The notes under the pieces are model-generated. The model did no database searches. It saw nothing but the letters and a program-made list of their open reading frames with translations, and was not told where the DNA came from. From Chitinophagaceae bacterium (GTDB taxonomy: Bacteria; Bacteroidota; Bacteroidia; Chitinophagales; Chitinophagaceae), in contig JAIYAN010000002.1 of the NCBI GenBank assembly GCA_027489035.1, positions 32,363 to 96,362 of the forward strand: a DNA stretch of 64,000 nucleotides, written 5' to 3'. Shown one piece after another: positions 34,331 through 44,020 of this stretch. Each line of letters opens with the position of its first letter. Positions within the stretch are counted from its first letter, which is position 1. The position numbers were made by a program, and so were the translations under genes.

Positions 34331-35437
34331 ATGAAAATCCCTTTTTTAAATTTCGGCGCTACGCATCATCCCATGAAAAATGAAATGATGAACGCTTTTG
34401 AAAAAGTTTATGATAGCAATTGGTTTGTATTGGGTGAACAAGTAAGCGCTTTCGAATCTAATTATGCGGCTTTTAATCAAGTTAAACATGCCGTTGCTGT
34501 AAGCAATGGTTTAGATGCTTTGCATATCGCTTTGAAAACATTAAACATCGGGCCGGGTGACGAAGTAATTGTTCCTTCAAATACCTTTATTGCTACAGTT
34601 TTGGCGGTTTCTTATGTAGGAGCATCTCCAATATTTGTTGAGCCAAATATTCAAACGTATAATATCGATCCTTCAAAAATTGAAGCAGTAATCACATCAA
34701 AAACTAAAGCAATTATGCCTGTTCACTTATATGGGCAAGCTTGCGAAATGGATGCTATAATGCAGATTGCAGAAAAATACAATTTAACAGTTATTGAAGA
34801 TAATGCTCAGGCTCAGGGTGCTACTTATAATAACAAAATAACAGGTTCATTTGGACATATAAATGGAACAAGTTTTTATCCTGGTAAAAATCTGGGTGCA
34901 CTTGGAGACGCAGGGGGAATAACAACTAATGAACCTACATTATTTGAAAAAGCAAAAGTACTATCCAATTACGGCACTCGTGTAAAATATGTGAATGATG
35001 AAATCGGATTCAATATGCGCATGGATGAATGTCAAGCTGCTTTTCTAAATGTAAAATTGAATTATTTACCTACATGGATTGCACAACGTCAGGAAATAGC
35101 AAATTGGTACAACCATCATTTATCAAATATCAATGAATTGATTTTACCAAATGTAGCAGAGAATGCAACGCATACATATCATTTATATGTTGTACGTACT
35201 GAAAAGCGTGACGCATTGATGAACTACCTTTCAGAACATGAAATTGGAACATTGATACATTATCCTATCCCGCCGCATTTACAAAAAGCTTACTCAAACT
35301 TAGGATTATCAAAAGGTGATTTACCAATTGCAGAAGAAATTGCAGATACTTGCTTGAGTTTGCCCATATGGCCAGGAATGCAAGAAGAACACGTAGTACA
35401 TATAGCAAATACTATAAAACAATTTTTCCAAGTATAA
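34331..35437 (+). CDS. DegT/DnrJ/EryC1 sugar aminotransferase (FdtB-like)
   Basis: This 368-residue PLP-dependent aminotransferase converts a keto-sugar nucleotide to an amino sugar. It starts MKIPFLNFGATHHPMKNEM. The PLP region includes AVSNGLDALHIALKTLNIGPGDEVIVPSNTF, ENAQAQG-like EDNAQAQGATYNNK, and the Schiff-base lysine in SFYPGKNLGALGDAGG. The neighbours (two FdtA-like ketoisomerases) point to a 3-keto-6-deoxyhexose substrate and a 3-amino-3,6-dideoxyhexose product. No acetyltransferase of the FdtC type is adjacent, so the amino group may stay free or be modified by an unlinked enzyme. Confidence 0.92.
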   Translation: MKIPFLNFGATHHPMKNEMMNAFEKVYDSNWFVLGEQVSAFESNYAAFNQVKHAVAVSNGLDALHIALKTLNIGPGDEVIVPSNTFIATVLAVSYVGASPIFVEPNIQTYNIDPSKIEAVITSKTKAIMPVHLYGQACEMDAIMQIAEKYNLTVIEDNAQAQGATYNNKITGSFGHINGTSFYPGKNLGALGDAGGITTNEPTLFEKAKVLSNYGTRVKYVNDEIGFNMRMDECQAAFLNVKLNYLPTWIAQRQEIANWYNHHLSNINELILPNVAENATHTYHLYVVRTEKRDALMNYLSEHEIGTLIHYPIPPHLQKAYSNLGLSKGDLPIAEEIADTCLSLPIWPGMQEEHVVHIANTIKQFFQV

Positions 35438-35452
35438 GTTTTTCAAAAATAC

Positions 35453-36970
35453 ATGATAGATCAACGGATAGAAAAACTTTACAGCCAGCTTAAAGCAGAA
35501 GTCATTTCCGAAAATGAACCCAATCTGCAATTGAAGAAAGCTGAACAATTGATATTTTATTGCTGGATGAATTATCCGATACGATTTAGCGATATAGATC
35601 TAGAATCAAATTTGGAAAAATTAATGATCCCGTCAGACAAATTAGCAGTTAAAAAAAATGACCATATTGTATATGTTGCCAGTACTTTATTTGCTGTTGG
35701 TGGTCATACAAGATGCATTTTGAATTTTATAGATAATCTTCCAAATCATCAACATACGGTAATCCTTACACGTCAACAAAAATCTATCCCTGATAATATA
35801 CTGGAATCGTTAAAAAAAAATAATGTAGAAATAGTCATTTTAGATACAAAAAACAGCATTTTAGAAAAATCATCAAAACTAATTGAACAAATAGATGCCA
35901 TTTGTCCATCAAAAGTGTATTTGCTTCAACATCCAGATGACCTCGTACCTCTAATGGCTTTTGGAAAAAATAAAACGCATGAATTTATAGTATATAATCA
36001 TGCCGATCATGTGTTTTCATTGGGTACAAAATACTTCAGTAAAATAATGGAGTTTAGATACAGTGGAGCATTAATTTCTCATTTAGGTAAATCAATAGCA
36101 GCACCTCAAATTCAAGTGTTACCGATTCAAAATAAATACGAAACACCCAATAGAAGCGAATCAAAAAAAAAGCTTGGATTTGATCCCAATCAAAAAGTCG
36201 TTGGCACACTAACCAATTTTAGCAAAGCTCAAGCATATAATGGGTTGCCATCTTTAGTTGATGTGTTTTTAAAACTTTCCGCAAAATATCCCAATTGCAC
36301 CTTTCTCATCATTGGATTAAATGAAAAAGATTTTAAAACAATTGCAGGGAAAGATATTCAATTACCCAATAACATTCATTGTCTTGGAATAATTGTAAAT
36401 CCCGAATCTTATTATGAATCACTAGATTTGTTTTTAGAGCCATTTCCGGTTGGATCAGGATTAGGGATTATTGAGGCATGTAAACATGGAGCGATCCCTG
36501 TTTTTGCACCTCAGCAAGCAAGGTTATGTTCTACGTTTGACGTGTTTCATATTGAAATTCAAAAGCTGTTAATTGAAGCCACAACACTTGATGCCTTTTA
36601 TCAAACAATTGAAAATTACTTTAATTATAATTCTACAGAAATTAATCTTCTATCTGAAAAAATTAGAGATGGAATTTACCAGTATCATCGCGGAGAAAAT
36701 TGGGCGTGGAATTTGGAAAACAATGCATTTCCTTTTGAAGCATCAAATTCTATAGAAGCAGATTTACTATTGAAAAATGAAGCATTGTTTTTTCAAAAGT
36801 ATCAAAAAAAATCAACTGCCGAACTTATAGAACATTTGATTTCATTAAAACAATTGATTACTAAAAAGTTATTAGTTTCTTTGTTTATCGGAAGAAATCG
36901 TGTGTTTTCTATTTTTGATTTAAATAAACAAAATCTAAAACGTTTGGCAATTAAATTTTTAAAATACTAA
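35453..36970 (+). CDS. Large glycosyltransferase (GT4-like)
   Basis: This 505-residue GT-B type glycosyltransferase has a short N-terminal extension (residues 1-60, mostly helical). The acceptor half starts at HIVYVASTLFAVGGHTRCILNFIDNL, and the donor half contains VVGTLTNFSKAQAYNGLPSLVDVFLK and SLDLFLEPFPVGSGLGIIEACKHGAIPVFA, where the Glu of the EX-type donor loop is present. A helical C-terminal extension follows. The linkage is unknown. Its stop codon is in the same reading frame as the next gene, and only 12 bases separate its TAA from the proposed CTG start of that gene. Confidence 0.82.
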   Translation: MIDQRIEKLYSQLKAEVISENEPNLQLKKAEQLIFYCWMNYPIRFSDIDLESNLEKLMIPSDKLAVKKNDHIVYVASTLFAVGGHTRCILNFIDNLPNHQHTVILTRQQKSIPDNILESLKKNNVEIVILDTKNSILEKSSKLIEQIDAICPSKVYLLQHPDDLVPLMAFGKNKTHEFIVYNHADHVFSLGTKYFSKIMEFRYSGALISHLGKSIAAPQIQVLPIQNKYETPNRSESKKKLGFDPNQKVVGTLTNFSKAQAYNGLPSLVDVFLKLSAKYPNCTFLIIGLNEKDFKTIAGKDIQLPNNIHCLGIIVNPESYYESLDLFLEPFPVGSGLGIIEACKHGAIPVFAPQQARLCSTFDVFHIEIQKLLIEATTLDAFYQTIENYFNYNSTEINLLSEKIRDGIYQYHRGENWAWNLENNAFPFEASNSIEADLLLKNEALFFQKYQKKSTAELIEHLISLKQLITKKLLVSLFIGRNRVFSIFDLNKQNLKRLAIKFLKY

Positions 36971-36982
36971 ATTCAAAATAAA

Positions 36983-37876
36983 CTGAAAATAGCATTTATC
37001 ATATTAGCCTATAAAAACCCACAACAATTGCGTTGGATGATTGAAGCATTAAGCCATGTCAATCATCGTTTTTATGTACATATCGATAATCAGAAAGAAT
37101 TACTGCCATTTGAAAAAGAATTGGCACACATTCAAAATACGCAATGGGAATGGCTTCCTCGTGAAAATACCTACTGGGGCAGTTTCCCTTGTGTAAAAAC
37201 GGTAATCGATGGAATGAAATATGCTCAATCTAAAAACGATTATGATTATTATATTCATTTAAGCGGACAAGATTTCCCTGTTGTAGATGCGTCAACTTTG
37301 CAAATAAGATTGATTGAAAATGAAGGTAAATCTTTCATGTTTCATTTTAAAATAGAAGAGGGACTTTGGGACAATAAAGGAAAAGATCGACTAACTACAT
37401 TACACTTTTTTAAAAAAGAAAAGCGCATATCCATTACATCAAAAGCGAAAAATCCATTCAATAAAATCCTGCATTTTTTATGGCAAAAGATTGTCGTAAA
37501 CCAATTCGATAAAAAACATCAGTTTTACGGAGGCGAGTTTTATTTCATTTTCCACAAATCAGCCTTACAACAGCTTTTAAACAATCAATTGGAATTTAGC
37601 TGGTTGCATAAACGATTACAGTTTACGCTCATTCCTGAGGAGATTTATATTCCCACGATGTTGATGGCCAAACCTTCAACAAATATACAAGTGGTGAACA
37701 ATACCAAAAGATACATTAAATGGAGAATGGAAGGATCTTCGCCAATAACGTTAAACGAAACAGATTTCAAGCAAATTGCCCAAACAGACAATTGGTTTGC
37801 AAGAAAATTCGATTTTGAAAACGACAACATTTTTCATCAAAAACTCTTAACATTCATTCGATCAAATTCTGTATAA
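36983..37876 (+). CDS. GT14-like (core-2/I-branching) glycosyltransferase with non-standard start
   Basis: This is a homologue of beta-1,6-N-acetylglucosaminyltransferases and peptide-O-xylosyltransferases (GT14). The conserved N-terminal strand KIAFIILAYKNPQQLRWMIE is encoded from 36986, but no ATG, GTG or TTG precedes it after the TAA at 36968-36970; CTG at 36983 is the best start, ATT at 36971 an alternative. Initiation at the internal TTG (37028) would remove this strand. Other landmarks are HIDNQKELLPFEKEL, WLPRENTYWGSFPCVKTVIDGMKYA and DYYIHLSGQDFPVVDA, all typical of the family. With CTG the protein has 297 residues. It is followed 2 bp later by an FkbM methyltransferase. Confidence 0.8.
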   Translation: MKIAFIILAYKNPQQLRWMIEALSHVNHRFYVHIDNQKELLPFEKELAHIQNTQWEWLPRENTYWGSFPCVKTVIDGMKYAQSKNDYDYYIHLSGQDFPVVDASTLQIRLIENEGKSFMFHFKIEEGLWDNKGKDRLTTLHFFKKEKRISITSKAKNPFNKILHFLWQKIVVNQFDKKHQFYGGEFYFIFHKSALQQLLNNQLEFSWLHKRLQFTLIPEEIYIPTMLMAKPSTNIQVVNNTKRYIKWRMEGSSPITLNETDFKQIAQTDNWFARKFDFENDNIFHQKLLTFIRSNSV

Positions 37877-37878
37877 CT

Positions 37879-38643
37879 ATGAAGAAACTAAGAAAACAAT
37901 TTAGGTTGATGCGTCGTCTTTATAAGGAGTTTAAAATAGAAGGTTTGCGTTTTTTTGCAGACATCCATTTTGGGAAAAAAGACTTATTGTCGATACAAAT
38001 TCCGGGATTGCCACAGCCCGTTTTTTTAAGAAGAAACGGATCGGATTTAACGGTGTTTGAAGATATTTTTTTGAAATTCGAATATCATTTCAAGCACTTA
38101 CAAACGCCTGAGACCATTATGGATGCAGGTGCTAATATTGGTTTGGCGGTTGTATTTTTTAAACGAAAATTTCCAAATGCTAAAGTTATTGCCATCGAAC
38201 CCGAGTCATCTAATTTTGAATTGTTGAAAAAGAATACAGAAATGTATAAGGATGTTATTTTGGTGAAAAAAGGATTGTGGCATCAATCAACTTGGTTAGA
38301 TATTGTAGATGCGGGATTGGGAAATTGGGGTTTTATTGTAAAAGAAACAAGCAATCCTACATCAAACTCTGTAGAAGCTACCTCAATCAACGATTTATTA
38401 CATACATTCCAATGGAACAACATCGATTTATTAAAAGTAGATATTGAAAGTTCGGAAGTTGAGTTACTTCAGCATAATTACGAAAACTGGATACCAAAAA
38501 CCAAAACGTTGCTCATTGAACTCCATGACAGAATGAGACCAGGTTGTTCAAAAGCGGTTTTCAGTACTTTGGTGAAATATGATTTTTCTTTGGATCATGT
38601 AGGAGAAAATGTAATTTGTAATTTTATTCATCCCCAACATTAG
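37879..38643 (+). CDS. FkbM family SAM-dependent methyltransferase (1)
   Basis: This 254-residue methyltransferase is of the FkbM family, which usually O-methylates sugars or polyketide hydroxyls. The SAM-binding motif I is TIMDAGANIGLAVVFFKRKFP with the acidic loop VIAIEPESSNFELL; the FkbM-specific DLLKVDIESSEVELLQ and TLLIELHDRMRPG follow. It is translationally adjacent to the GT14-like gene (2 bp gap), so it may methylate the sugar that enzyme adds. It could also make a terminal methyl cap of the kind read by a Wzt carbohydrate-binding domain (inference). Confidence 0.88.
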   Translation: MKKLRKQFRLMRRLYKEFKIEGLRFFADIHFGKKDLLSIQIPGLPQPVFLRRNGSDLTVFEDIFLKFEYHFKHLQTPETIMDAGANIGLAVVFFKRKFPNAKVIAIEPESSNFELLKKNTEMYKDVILVKKGLWHQSTWLDIVDAGLGNWGFIVKETSNPTSNSVEATSINDLLHTFQWNNIDLLKVDIESSEVELLQHNYENWIPKTKTLLIELHDRMRPGCSKAVFSTLVKYDFSLDHVGENVICNFIHPQH

Positions 38644-38879
38644 TTTACATTTTTTTCAAAAAACCATTTCGAAAAATAGACATATAAAACCAATTAAAAA
38701 CATGAAATTTATATGCAAATTCAATAAAACGAACGAAAATTATTTTTCGGATTATATATTTTGCAATCTATTGAAATCTTATATTCAGTTTATTTTCTTT
38801 AAAAACTTATTTCAACCAACCCAACTCTGAGATAAATTTTAAGCCTTATTGATTTATAAAATAATTTTCAACCGATATT

Positions 38880-40034
38880 ATGCCTCAATTTTCTATAATT
38901 ATTCCCTGTTACAATCAAGCTGAATGGCTTAAAATATGCATTCAGTCATTAAAAAATCAATCCTTTGACGATTGGGAAGCCATCATTGTTAACGACGGTT
39001 CAACAGATCATACAAAAGAAACTGCAGATGTTTTAGCAAAAGATGACAATAGAATTAATGTTATTCACCAAACAAATAAAGGACTATCTGCTGCAAGAAA
39101 TGAAGGGATTAAAATAGCAAAAGGTGAATGGTTGAATTTTCATGATTCAGATGATTATTTATTACCTGATTGTTTGAAATGTGTTCACAATGAAATAGAG
39201 ACCAATAAAGAATTTGAACTGTTTCAGGTTGGACACGAACTGGTGGATGAAAACAACATTTTGATATATTCCAATCAACTAAAACAATCATCTGAATCTT
39301 TTCTTCATCAAACAAAAATTGGGAATCCAGGGCCACCGTTATCTTTTTTTATACGTACAAAAACAGCATTGGATGCAGGAGAATTTGATGTTCAATTAAA
39401 AAGTGCTGAAGACTGGGATTACTGGATTCGTGTTGCAAAGATGGGTGTGGAGCGTTTTGTCATCAATAAACAAATGGTTGCTTATAGATATACCTCTAAT
39501 AGTATGTCCCGCAACCCATGGAGAATGTATGAAAATACGGTAGAAGTAATTAAAAGAGTACCTCTAAAAGACAATAGAATTTCTAATAGTAGTCCATTGA
39601 ATGTGGATATGATTTTTGATATAGAAAAAGTCATAAAAGCAAGATTAATACAAGCTTTGGGGTTAAATATCATGCAAGGAAATATTGAAGAAGCATTAAG
39701 CAAATTCAATGAAGAGTCAATTAAATACAATTTTCATTATCATCCAATAGATTTCAGGCAAATGAATTCATTTATGACTTTTAAGAATTGGTATCGAGCA
39801 GAAGATGTAAAAAAAGTGCTTAGTGATTATCCCAAATTATTTATAGATTTTTTTTCTAACACAGATTTCTCTTCCGATTTTCAAAAAAAAGCTTGCTATT
39901 ACGTTTTCGAATTCCATTTAAAAAACAGGAATCTTTTGAATTATTATTTTATTGGTAAAATGATGAATCGGATTTTAGATATATCTATTAACAGTAAAAA
40001 AATCCGAGAAGAGCGCGGAATAAAATCAATATAA
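38880..40034 (+). CDS. GT2 glycosyltransferase
   Basis: This 384-residue GT-A glycosyltransferase has PQFSIIIPCYNQAEWLKICIQ at the start, VNDGSTDHTKE for nucleotide binding, a metal-binding DSDD at residues about 90-93 (NFHDSDDYLLPD), and GLSAARNEGIKIAKGEW between them. The catalytic domain covers about residues 1-220; the C-terminal 160 residues are helical and of unknown role. There are no transmembrane helices. A 236 bp spacer precedes it, so a separate promoter may lie there. Donor and acceptor are unknown. Confidence 0.9.
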   Translation: MPQFSIIIPCYNQAEWLKICIQSLKNQSFDDWEAIIVNDGSTDHTKETADVLAKDDNRINVIHQTNKGLSAARNEGIKIAKGEWLNFHDSDDYLLPDCLKCVHNEIETNKEFELFQVGHELVDENNILIYSNQLKQSSESFLHQTKIGNPGPPLSFFIRTKTALDAGEFDVQLKSAEDWDYWIRVAKMGVERFVINKQMVAYRYTSNSMSRNPWRMYENTVEVIKRVPLKDNRISNSSPLNVDMIFDIEKVIKARLIQALGLNIMQGNIEEALSKFNEESIKYNFHYHPIDFRQMNSFMTFKNWYRAEDVKKVLSDYPKLFIDFFSNTDFSSDFQKKACYYVFEFHLKNRNLLNYYFIGKMMNRILDISINSKKIREERGIKSI

Positions 40035-40042
40035 TTTTTTTT

Positions 40043-40942
40043 ATGAATGGATGTTCAATTATAATATGTACTCAAAGCAGATCAGCGTTATTAAAAACTT
40101 GTTTGAATTCTTTTATTACACAGAACCAGGTTTTTGACAATATTGAATACATTGTTGTAGACAATCAATCAACCGATGATACCAAAGAATTGACATTGAG
40201 TTTTCAACATAAGTTAAAAAACCTCATTTATATTTTTGAAGAAAAAATTGGTTTGAGTCATGCCCGAAATAAAGGTGTAAAATCTGCAAAGTACGACTGG
40301 GTTTGCTTTATGGATGATGATGCTTTAGCGCATTCTGATTTTAATGAGGTGATGATGGAAACGATAAAAAATAATCTGTTTGATGGTTTTGGAGGAATGT
40401 TTTTTCCTTGGTATAGATCACCAAAACCCAAATGGTTATCTCCAACTTTTGGACAAATGCCCATGTTAAGAAATGATCTTGGCCCTTTGCCCAATAATCA
40501 ACATGTTGCTGGTGGTATTTGCGCTTTCAACAAACAGAAACTGATAAAAGCTGGAGCTTTTCCTCCAGACATAGGTATGCGCGGAAATGTAGTAGGGTAT
40601 GGAGAAGAAAATTATCTTCAAGATAAAATGCGTGCAAATGGAGATATCATAGGCTTCGTTCCCAATTGGAAAATGGACCATCTAGTAGCTGAATACAAAT
40701 ACACATTAAAATGGCAATTAAAAAGATTTATTGGAAAAGGAAGAGATAAGCAATTGTCTTCTGGAAAAAAGATACCCGTTCTACAAAAAATATTTTTAAG
40801 TTTACGTGCAATAGCTGTACTATTTTTTTACACTTTCAAATTGCTTCCGAAACTTCTGTTTAACAAAAAATACTACTTGCAGAATTTCATATTAGACGTA
40901 TTAAATTATCCTAGTATTCTCTATGGTAAGCTAACTGTTTGA
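40043..40942 (+). CDS. GT2 glycosyltransferase, membrane-associated
   Basis: This 299-residue GT2 enzyme starts GCSIIICTQSRSALLKTCLN. The Asp-rich metal site is FMDDDALAH (about residues 91-94), preceded by GLSHARNKGVKSAKYDWV. The region IGMRGNVVGYGEENYLQDKM contains the ED-like catalytic acidic residues. A hydrophobic stretch near residues 252-270 (IFLSLRAIAVLFFYTFKLLPKLL) suggests membrane contact near the C-terminus. It lies 8 bp after the preceding GT2 gene, probably cotranscribed. Confidence 0.88.
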   Translation: MNGCSIIICTQSRSALLKTCLNSFITQNQVFDNIEYIVVDNQSTDDTKELTLSFQHKLKNLIYIFEEKIGLSHARNKGVKSAKYDWVCFMDDDALAHSDFNEVMMETIKNNLFDGFGGMFFPWYRSPKPKWLSPTFGQMPMLRNDLGPLPNNQHVAGGICAFNKQKLIKAGAFPPDIGMRGNVVGYGEENYLQDKMRANGDIIGFVPNWKMDHLVAEYKYTLKWQLKRFIGKGRDKQLSSGKKIPVLQKIFLSLRAIAVLFFYTFKLLPKLLFNKKYYLQNFILDVLNYPSILYGKLTV

Positions 40943-41088
40943 TAATCTAAAATTTACATTAAAAATAATTTTTTGATTGTATTAAAAGTTAAATTTGATA
41001 ACCAATAAATTAAACTACAGCATTTTCTATTTTTTTTGAATTATTTCAAAGAAAAATTAAGCTTAGTTGAATGATAAACTTTTAATCA

Positions 41089-42213
41089 ATGAAATTACTT
41101 TTCTTAGACACAAAACCCATTCGAAGAGGTGCGCAGGTTTTTGTGGACGATTTAAGTCAGCATTTCCACGATGATGGCATTTCCATTAAAAAAGTATACT
41201 TATACGCTTACCACGAATCTGTAAAATTAAGTTTATTAGATCAGGACACAGAATTGAATGGAAATGAAAATCATATTTTCGAAAAGATTCCGACCATTCA
41301 TCCGGGTTTATTATTAAAATTAATAAAAACCATTAATGCCTGGAATCCCGATTATGTTTTACTAAATGGTTCACGTACTTTAAAATATGGAGCTGCCGCT
41401 AAACCTTTCTTATATAAAAATACAAAACTGATTTACCGAATTATAGATAGTCCTAAATTTTGGAACCGCTCTGCATTAAAACAATTTTATTATCGAAAAT
41501 TAATTCTATCAAAAATAGATGCCGCTGTTGGTGTTAGCCAGGCTTCATTAAATGATATGGTTGCACTTCATGGATACAAAAAGCCTACAACTGTTATACA
41601 TCGTGCCATTCAAGAAAATAAATTTAAAAATATTCCCTCAAAAGAAAATTGCAGATTAAAATTCAAAATAGAATATACAGATAAAGTCCTGTTGTTTTTG
41701 GGGAATTTAACCCCACAAAAAAGACCTGATCGATTTGTGGAAATTATAAAATTAGTAAAACAACATTTTCCTGAAATTAAAGCATGGATAGTTGGAGATG
41801 GCGTACTTAGACAAAAAACAGAAGCTTTGGTGAATAAATATGATTTACAAAACAACATCAAATTTTGGGGCTATCAACAAATTGTAACGGAATTGATTGC
41901 AGCTTCAGATTTACTAGTTTTAAGCAGTGATACGGAAGGTTTGCCTGGTGTTGTTTTAGAATGTGGTTATTTAGGTGTGCCAGCCGTTTCCGCAAATGTA
42001 GGCGGCATAAATGAATGTTTGGAAAATGGAAAAACGGGTTATGTGGTTCAAACACAAAATCCGGAAGATTATGCCAATTTTATTTTGGAATTGTTGAATA
42101 ACGATGAGAAAAGTAAATCAATGGGAACACTTTCAATGCAAAAAGTGAAATCAGCATTTACAATGGATATGGTTGCCGAGAAATATTTAAATTTTTTCCA
42201 TTCATTAAAATAA
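41089..42213 (+). CDS. GT4 glycosyltransferase
   Basis: This 374-residue GT-B glycosyltransferase has an acceptor half beginning KLLFLDTKPIRRGAQVFVDDLSQH. The donor half has VLLFLGNLTPQKRPDRFVEI, IVGDGVLRQKTEALV and the family loop ASDLLVLSSDTEGLPGVVLECG with the EX7E-type glutamates, followed by GVPAVSANVGGINECL. The length is normal for GT4. It is preceded by 146 bp without a gene and followed 15 bp later by another GT2 gene. Confidence 0.9.
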   Translation: MKLLFLDTKPIRRGAQVFVDDLSQHFHDDGISIKKVYLYAYHESVKLSLLDQDTELNGNENHIFEKIPTIHPGLLLKLIKTINAWNPDYVLLNGSRTLKYGAAAKPFLYKNTKLIYRIIDSPKFWNRSALKQFYYRKLILSKIDAAVGVSQASLNDMVALHGYKKPTTVIHRAIQENKFKNIPSKENCRLKFKIEYTDKVLLFLGNLTPQKRPDRFVEIIKLVKQHFPEIKAWIVGDGVLRQKTEALVNKYDLQNNIKFWGYQQIVTELIAASDLLVLSSDTEGLPGVVLECGYLGVPAVSANVGGINECLENGKTGYVVQTQNPEDYANFILELLNNDEKSKSMGTLSMQKVKSAFTMDMVAEKYLNFFHSLK

Positions 42214-42228
42214 TATACCAACTAAATC

Positions 42229-43134
42229 ATGTCATTTTTCTCAATCATCATTCCTACGTTTAATAGAGCGCATATCATTAGGAATGCAATTGAGGGGGTG
42301 ATGTTGCAAACTTTTACGGATTTTGAATTGATTATTTCTGATGATGGATCAACAGATAATACAGAAGAAATTATTACACCTTTATTAAAAGATTCAAGAA
42401 TAAAATACATCAAACAAATCAATAAAGGCGTTTGTGCAGCTCGAAATTTTGGCGCAAAACATGCATCAGGAAATTACTTGGTTTTTTTGGATAGTGATGA
42501 CCTTGTTATGTCAAATTGGTTATTGGATTTTAAAACCATTTGTGACAAAGGATTTAAAATGTGCTATTGTAGTATGTTGGTTGAAAAGCCGAATGGCAAT
42601 TCAAAAAAAGTTTCTTGCTTAGATCCTTACTCTAATGGGGGAAAAGACAATGGAATTTCCATACCTGGAACTTGGGCAATAGAAAAAAAGTTATTTTTTG
42701 ATTTATCTGGGTTCGATGAAGACATTAAATATGGTGAAAATACAGAACTGAAATTTAGATTATTAGAAAAACAGGTTGAATTTGGATTTGTAGATCATTA
42801 CAATTTCATCTACAAAGAATCAATCTCTGGTGGAAGTAAACAAACTGCCAACAAATTGCAATCCAATTTGCATATTTTGTCTAAACATGTTGCTTATTTT
42901 AATAGAAATCCAGAAGTGAGACGTCTATTTTTACAGGTTTCAGCTGTTTCAGCAGCAAGATTAGGAAAAACCAAACAAGCTCATGAACTATTTTTTCAGG
43001 CTTGGAAAGCAAAAAAAACCGATTTGAAACTGATTATCCAATGTTTAATTTCATTGGTACCCTTTTTAACCAAATTAAAATGGAAACCAATATCAACCAA
43101 TATCCAAGATTATGAACCAAAATCCTTCAACTAA
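42229..43134 (+). CDS. GT2 glycosyltransferase
   Basis: This 301-residue GT-A glycosyltransferase has SFFSIIIPTFNRAHIIRNAI at the N-terminus, SDDGSTDNTEEI, GVCAARNFGAKHASGNYLVF and the DxD site LDSDDLVMSNW. The C-terminal third is helical without membrane segments. Its 3' end overlaps the next glycosyltransferase gene by 23 bp in a different frame, so translation of the two is probably coupled. Confidence 0.9.
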   Translation: MSFFSIIIPTFNRAHIIRNAIEGVMLQTFTDFELIISDDGSTDNTEEIITPLLKDSRIKYIKQINKGVCAARNFGAKHASGNYLVFLDSDDLVMSNWLLDFKTICDKGFKMCYCSMLVEKPNGNSKKVSCLDPYSNGGKDNGISIPGTWAIEKKLFFDLSGFDEDIKYGENTELKFRLLEKQVEFGFVDHYNFIYKESISGGSKQTANKLQSNLHILSKHVAYFNRNPEVRRLFLQVSAVSAARLGKTKQAHELFFQAWKAKKTDLKLIIQCLISLVPFLTKLKWKPISTNIQDYEPKSFN

Positions 43135-44020
43135 AAACTTTGCTGCTTTTGTAATGACATTTGAGCGATCGCATCTTATAAATGATACGATTGATAAATT
43201 GTTGTCGCAAAGTCTTTCTCCTGAAAAAGTTTTAATAATTGACAACAGCGTTTCTTCCAAAACACAGGATTTTTTTTCTGATTACAAAAACCCTAAAGTA
43301 GAATATTTCAGGGTTGGAAAAAATCTAGGTCCAGCAGGTGCTGCAAAAATTGGACTTGAAAGATTAACAGAAGAAGGATATAAATGGATTTATTGGGGGG
43401 ATGATGACGATCCGCCATTTTTTAATGACAATTTCGAAGTTTTGTTAAACATGGCTTACAACTTACCCAATTGTGGTTGCGTTGGTGCTGTTGGGCAGTT
43501 TTTTAATAGGAAAAATGGTTTAATTGAAAGAGTACCTGATGACGCGTTACAAACAACAGGAGAAATAAAAGTGGATACAATAGCTGGTAATATGTCTAAA
43601 ATCATTAACGCAAATGTTGTATTGAAAAATAAAGTTTTACCTGATGAGACTTTATTTTTTGGCATGGAAGAACTCGATTATGATTTGAGAATGCAAAAAG
43701 CGGGATATAATTTATATGTTGACCGTTCAATGTATTTACGTTATCGAATGCAAAGCAATCATTTGGGCAAAAATGTAAAGCGTGGATTAAAAAAAGACAG
43801 CAATAGAATGCAGAGAGACTATTATTCTACTAGAAATGGGCTAATTATTTTTAAGAAAAATGGATTAATACTTCCATTGCTAATCAATATTTTAAGGATA
43901 TTTTATAAGATGATTTCTTCTTTTAAATACGGAAGTAATTATGGAAAACGATATTCAAAGTATTTATGGAAAGCATTACGTCATTTCTTTAAAGGTAAGA
44001 AAGGAAGGGTTGTTTTTTAA
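43112..44020 (+). CDS. GT2 glycosyltransferase (rhamnosyl/galactofuranosyl-type)
   Basis: This 302-residue GT2 protein begins with NFAAFVMTFERSHLINDTIDKL. It has LIIDNSVSSKTQDF, VGKNLGPAGAAKIGLERL and an extended acidic metal site WGDDDDPPFFND, then FGMEELDYDLRMQKAGY. The NxGPAGA pattern and DDDD site are those of the rhamnosyltransferase/GlfT-like branch. A basic, weakly hydrophobic C-terminus may contact the membrane. It starts inside the end of the previous gene. About 270 bp without a gene follow its stop. Confidence 0.87.
   Translation: MNQNPSTKNFAAFVMTFERSHLINDTIDKLLSQSLSPEKVLIIDNSVSSKTQDFFSDYKNPKVEYFRVGKNLGPAGAAKIGLERLTEEGYKWIYWGDDDDPPFFNDNFEVLLNMAYNLPNCGCVGAVGQFFNRKNGLIERVPDDALQTTGEIKVDTIAGNMSKIINANVVLKNKVLPDETLFFGMEELDYDLRMQKAGYNLYVDRSMYLRYRMQSNHLGKNVKRGLKKDSNRMQRDYYSTRNGLIIFKKNGLILPLLINILRIFYKMISSFKYGSNYGKRYSKYLWKALRHFFKGKKGRVVF

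Noticed and set aside
36983..37876. GT14-like gene as a pseudogene with a lost start
   Set aside because: The frame is intact over 297 codons with all family motifs, and a CTG start is available; there is no internal frameshift or stop. It is reported as an unusual start instead.
38701..38829. A 42-codon frame (ATG to TGA) in the spacer between the first FkbM gene and the GT2 gene at 38880
   Set aside because: It is short, very rich in Phe/Asn/Lys/Ile as expected of AT-rich noncoding DNA, has no recognisable motif and no ribosome-binding signal.
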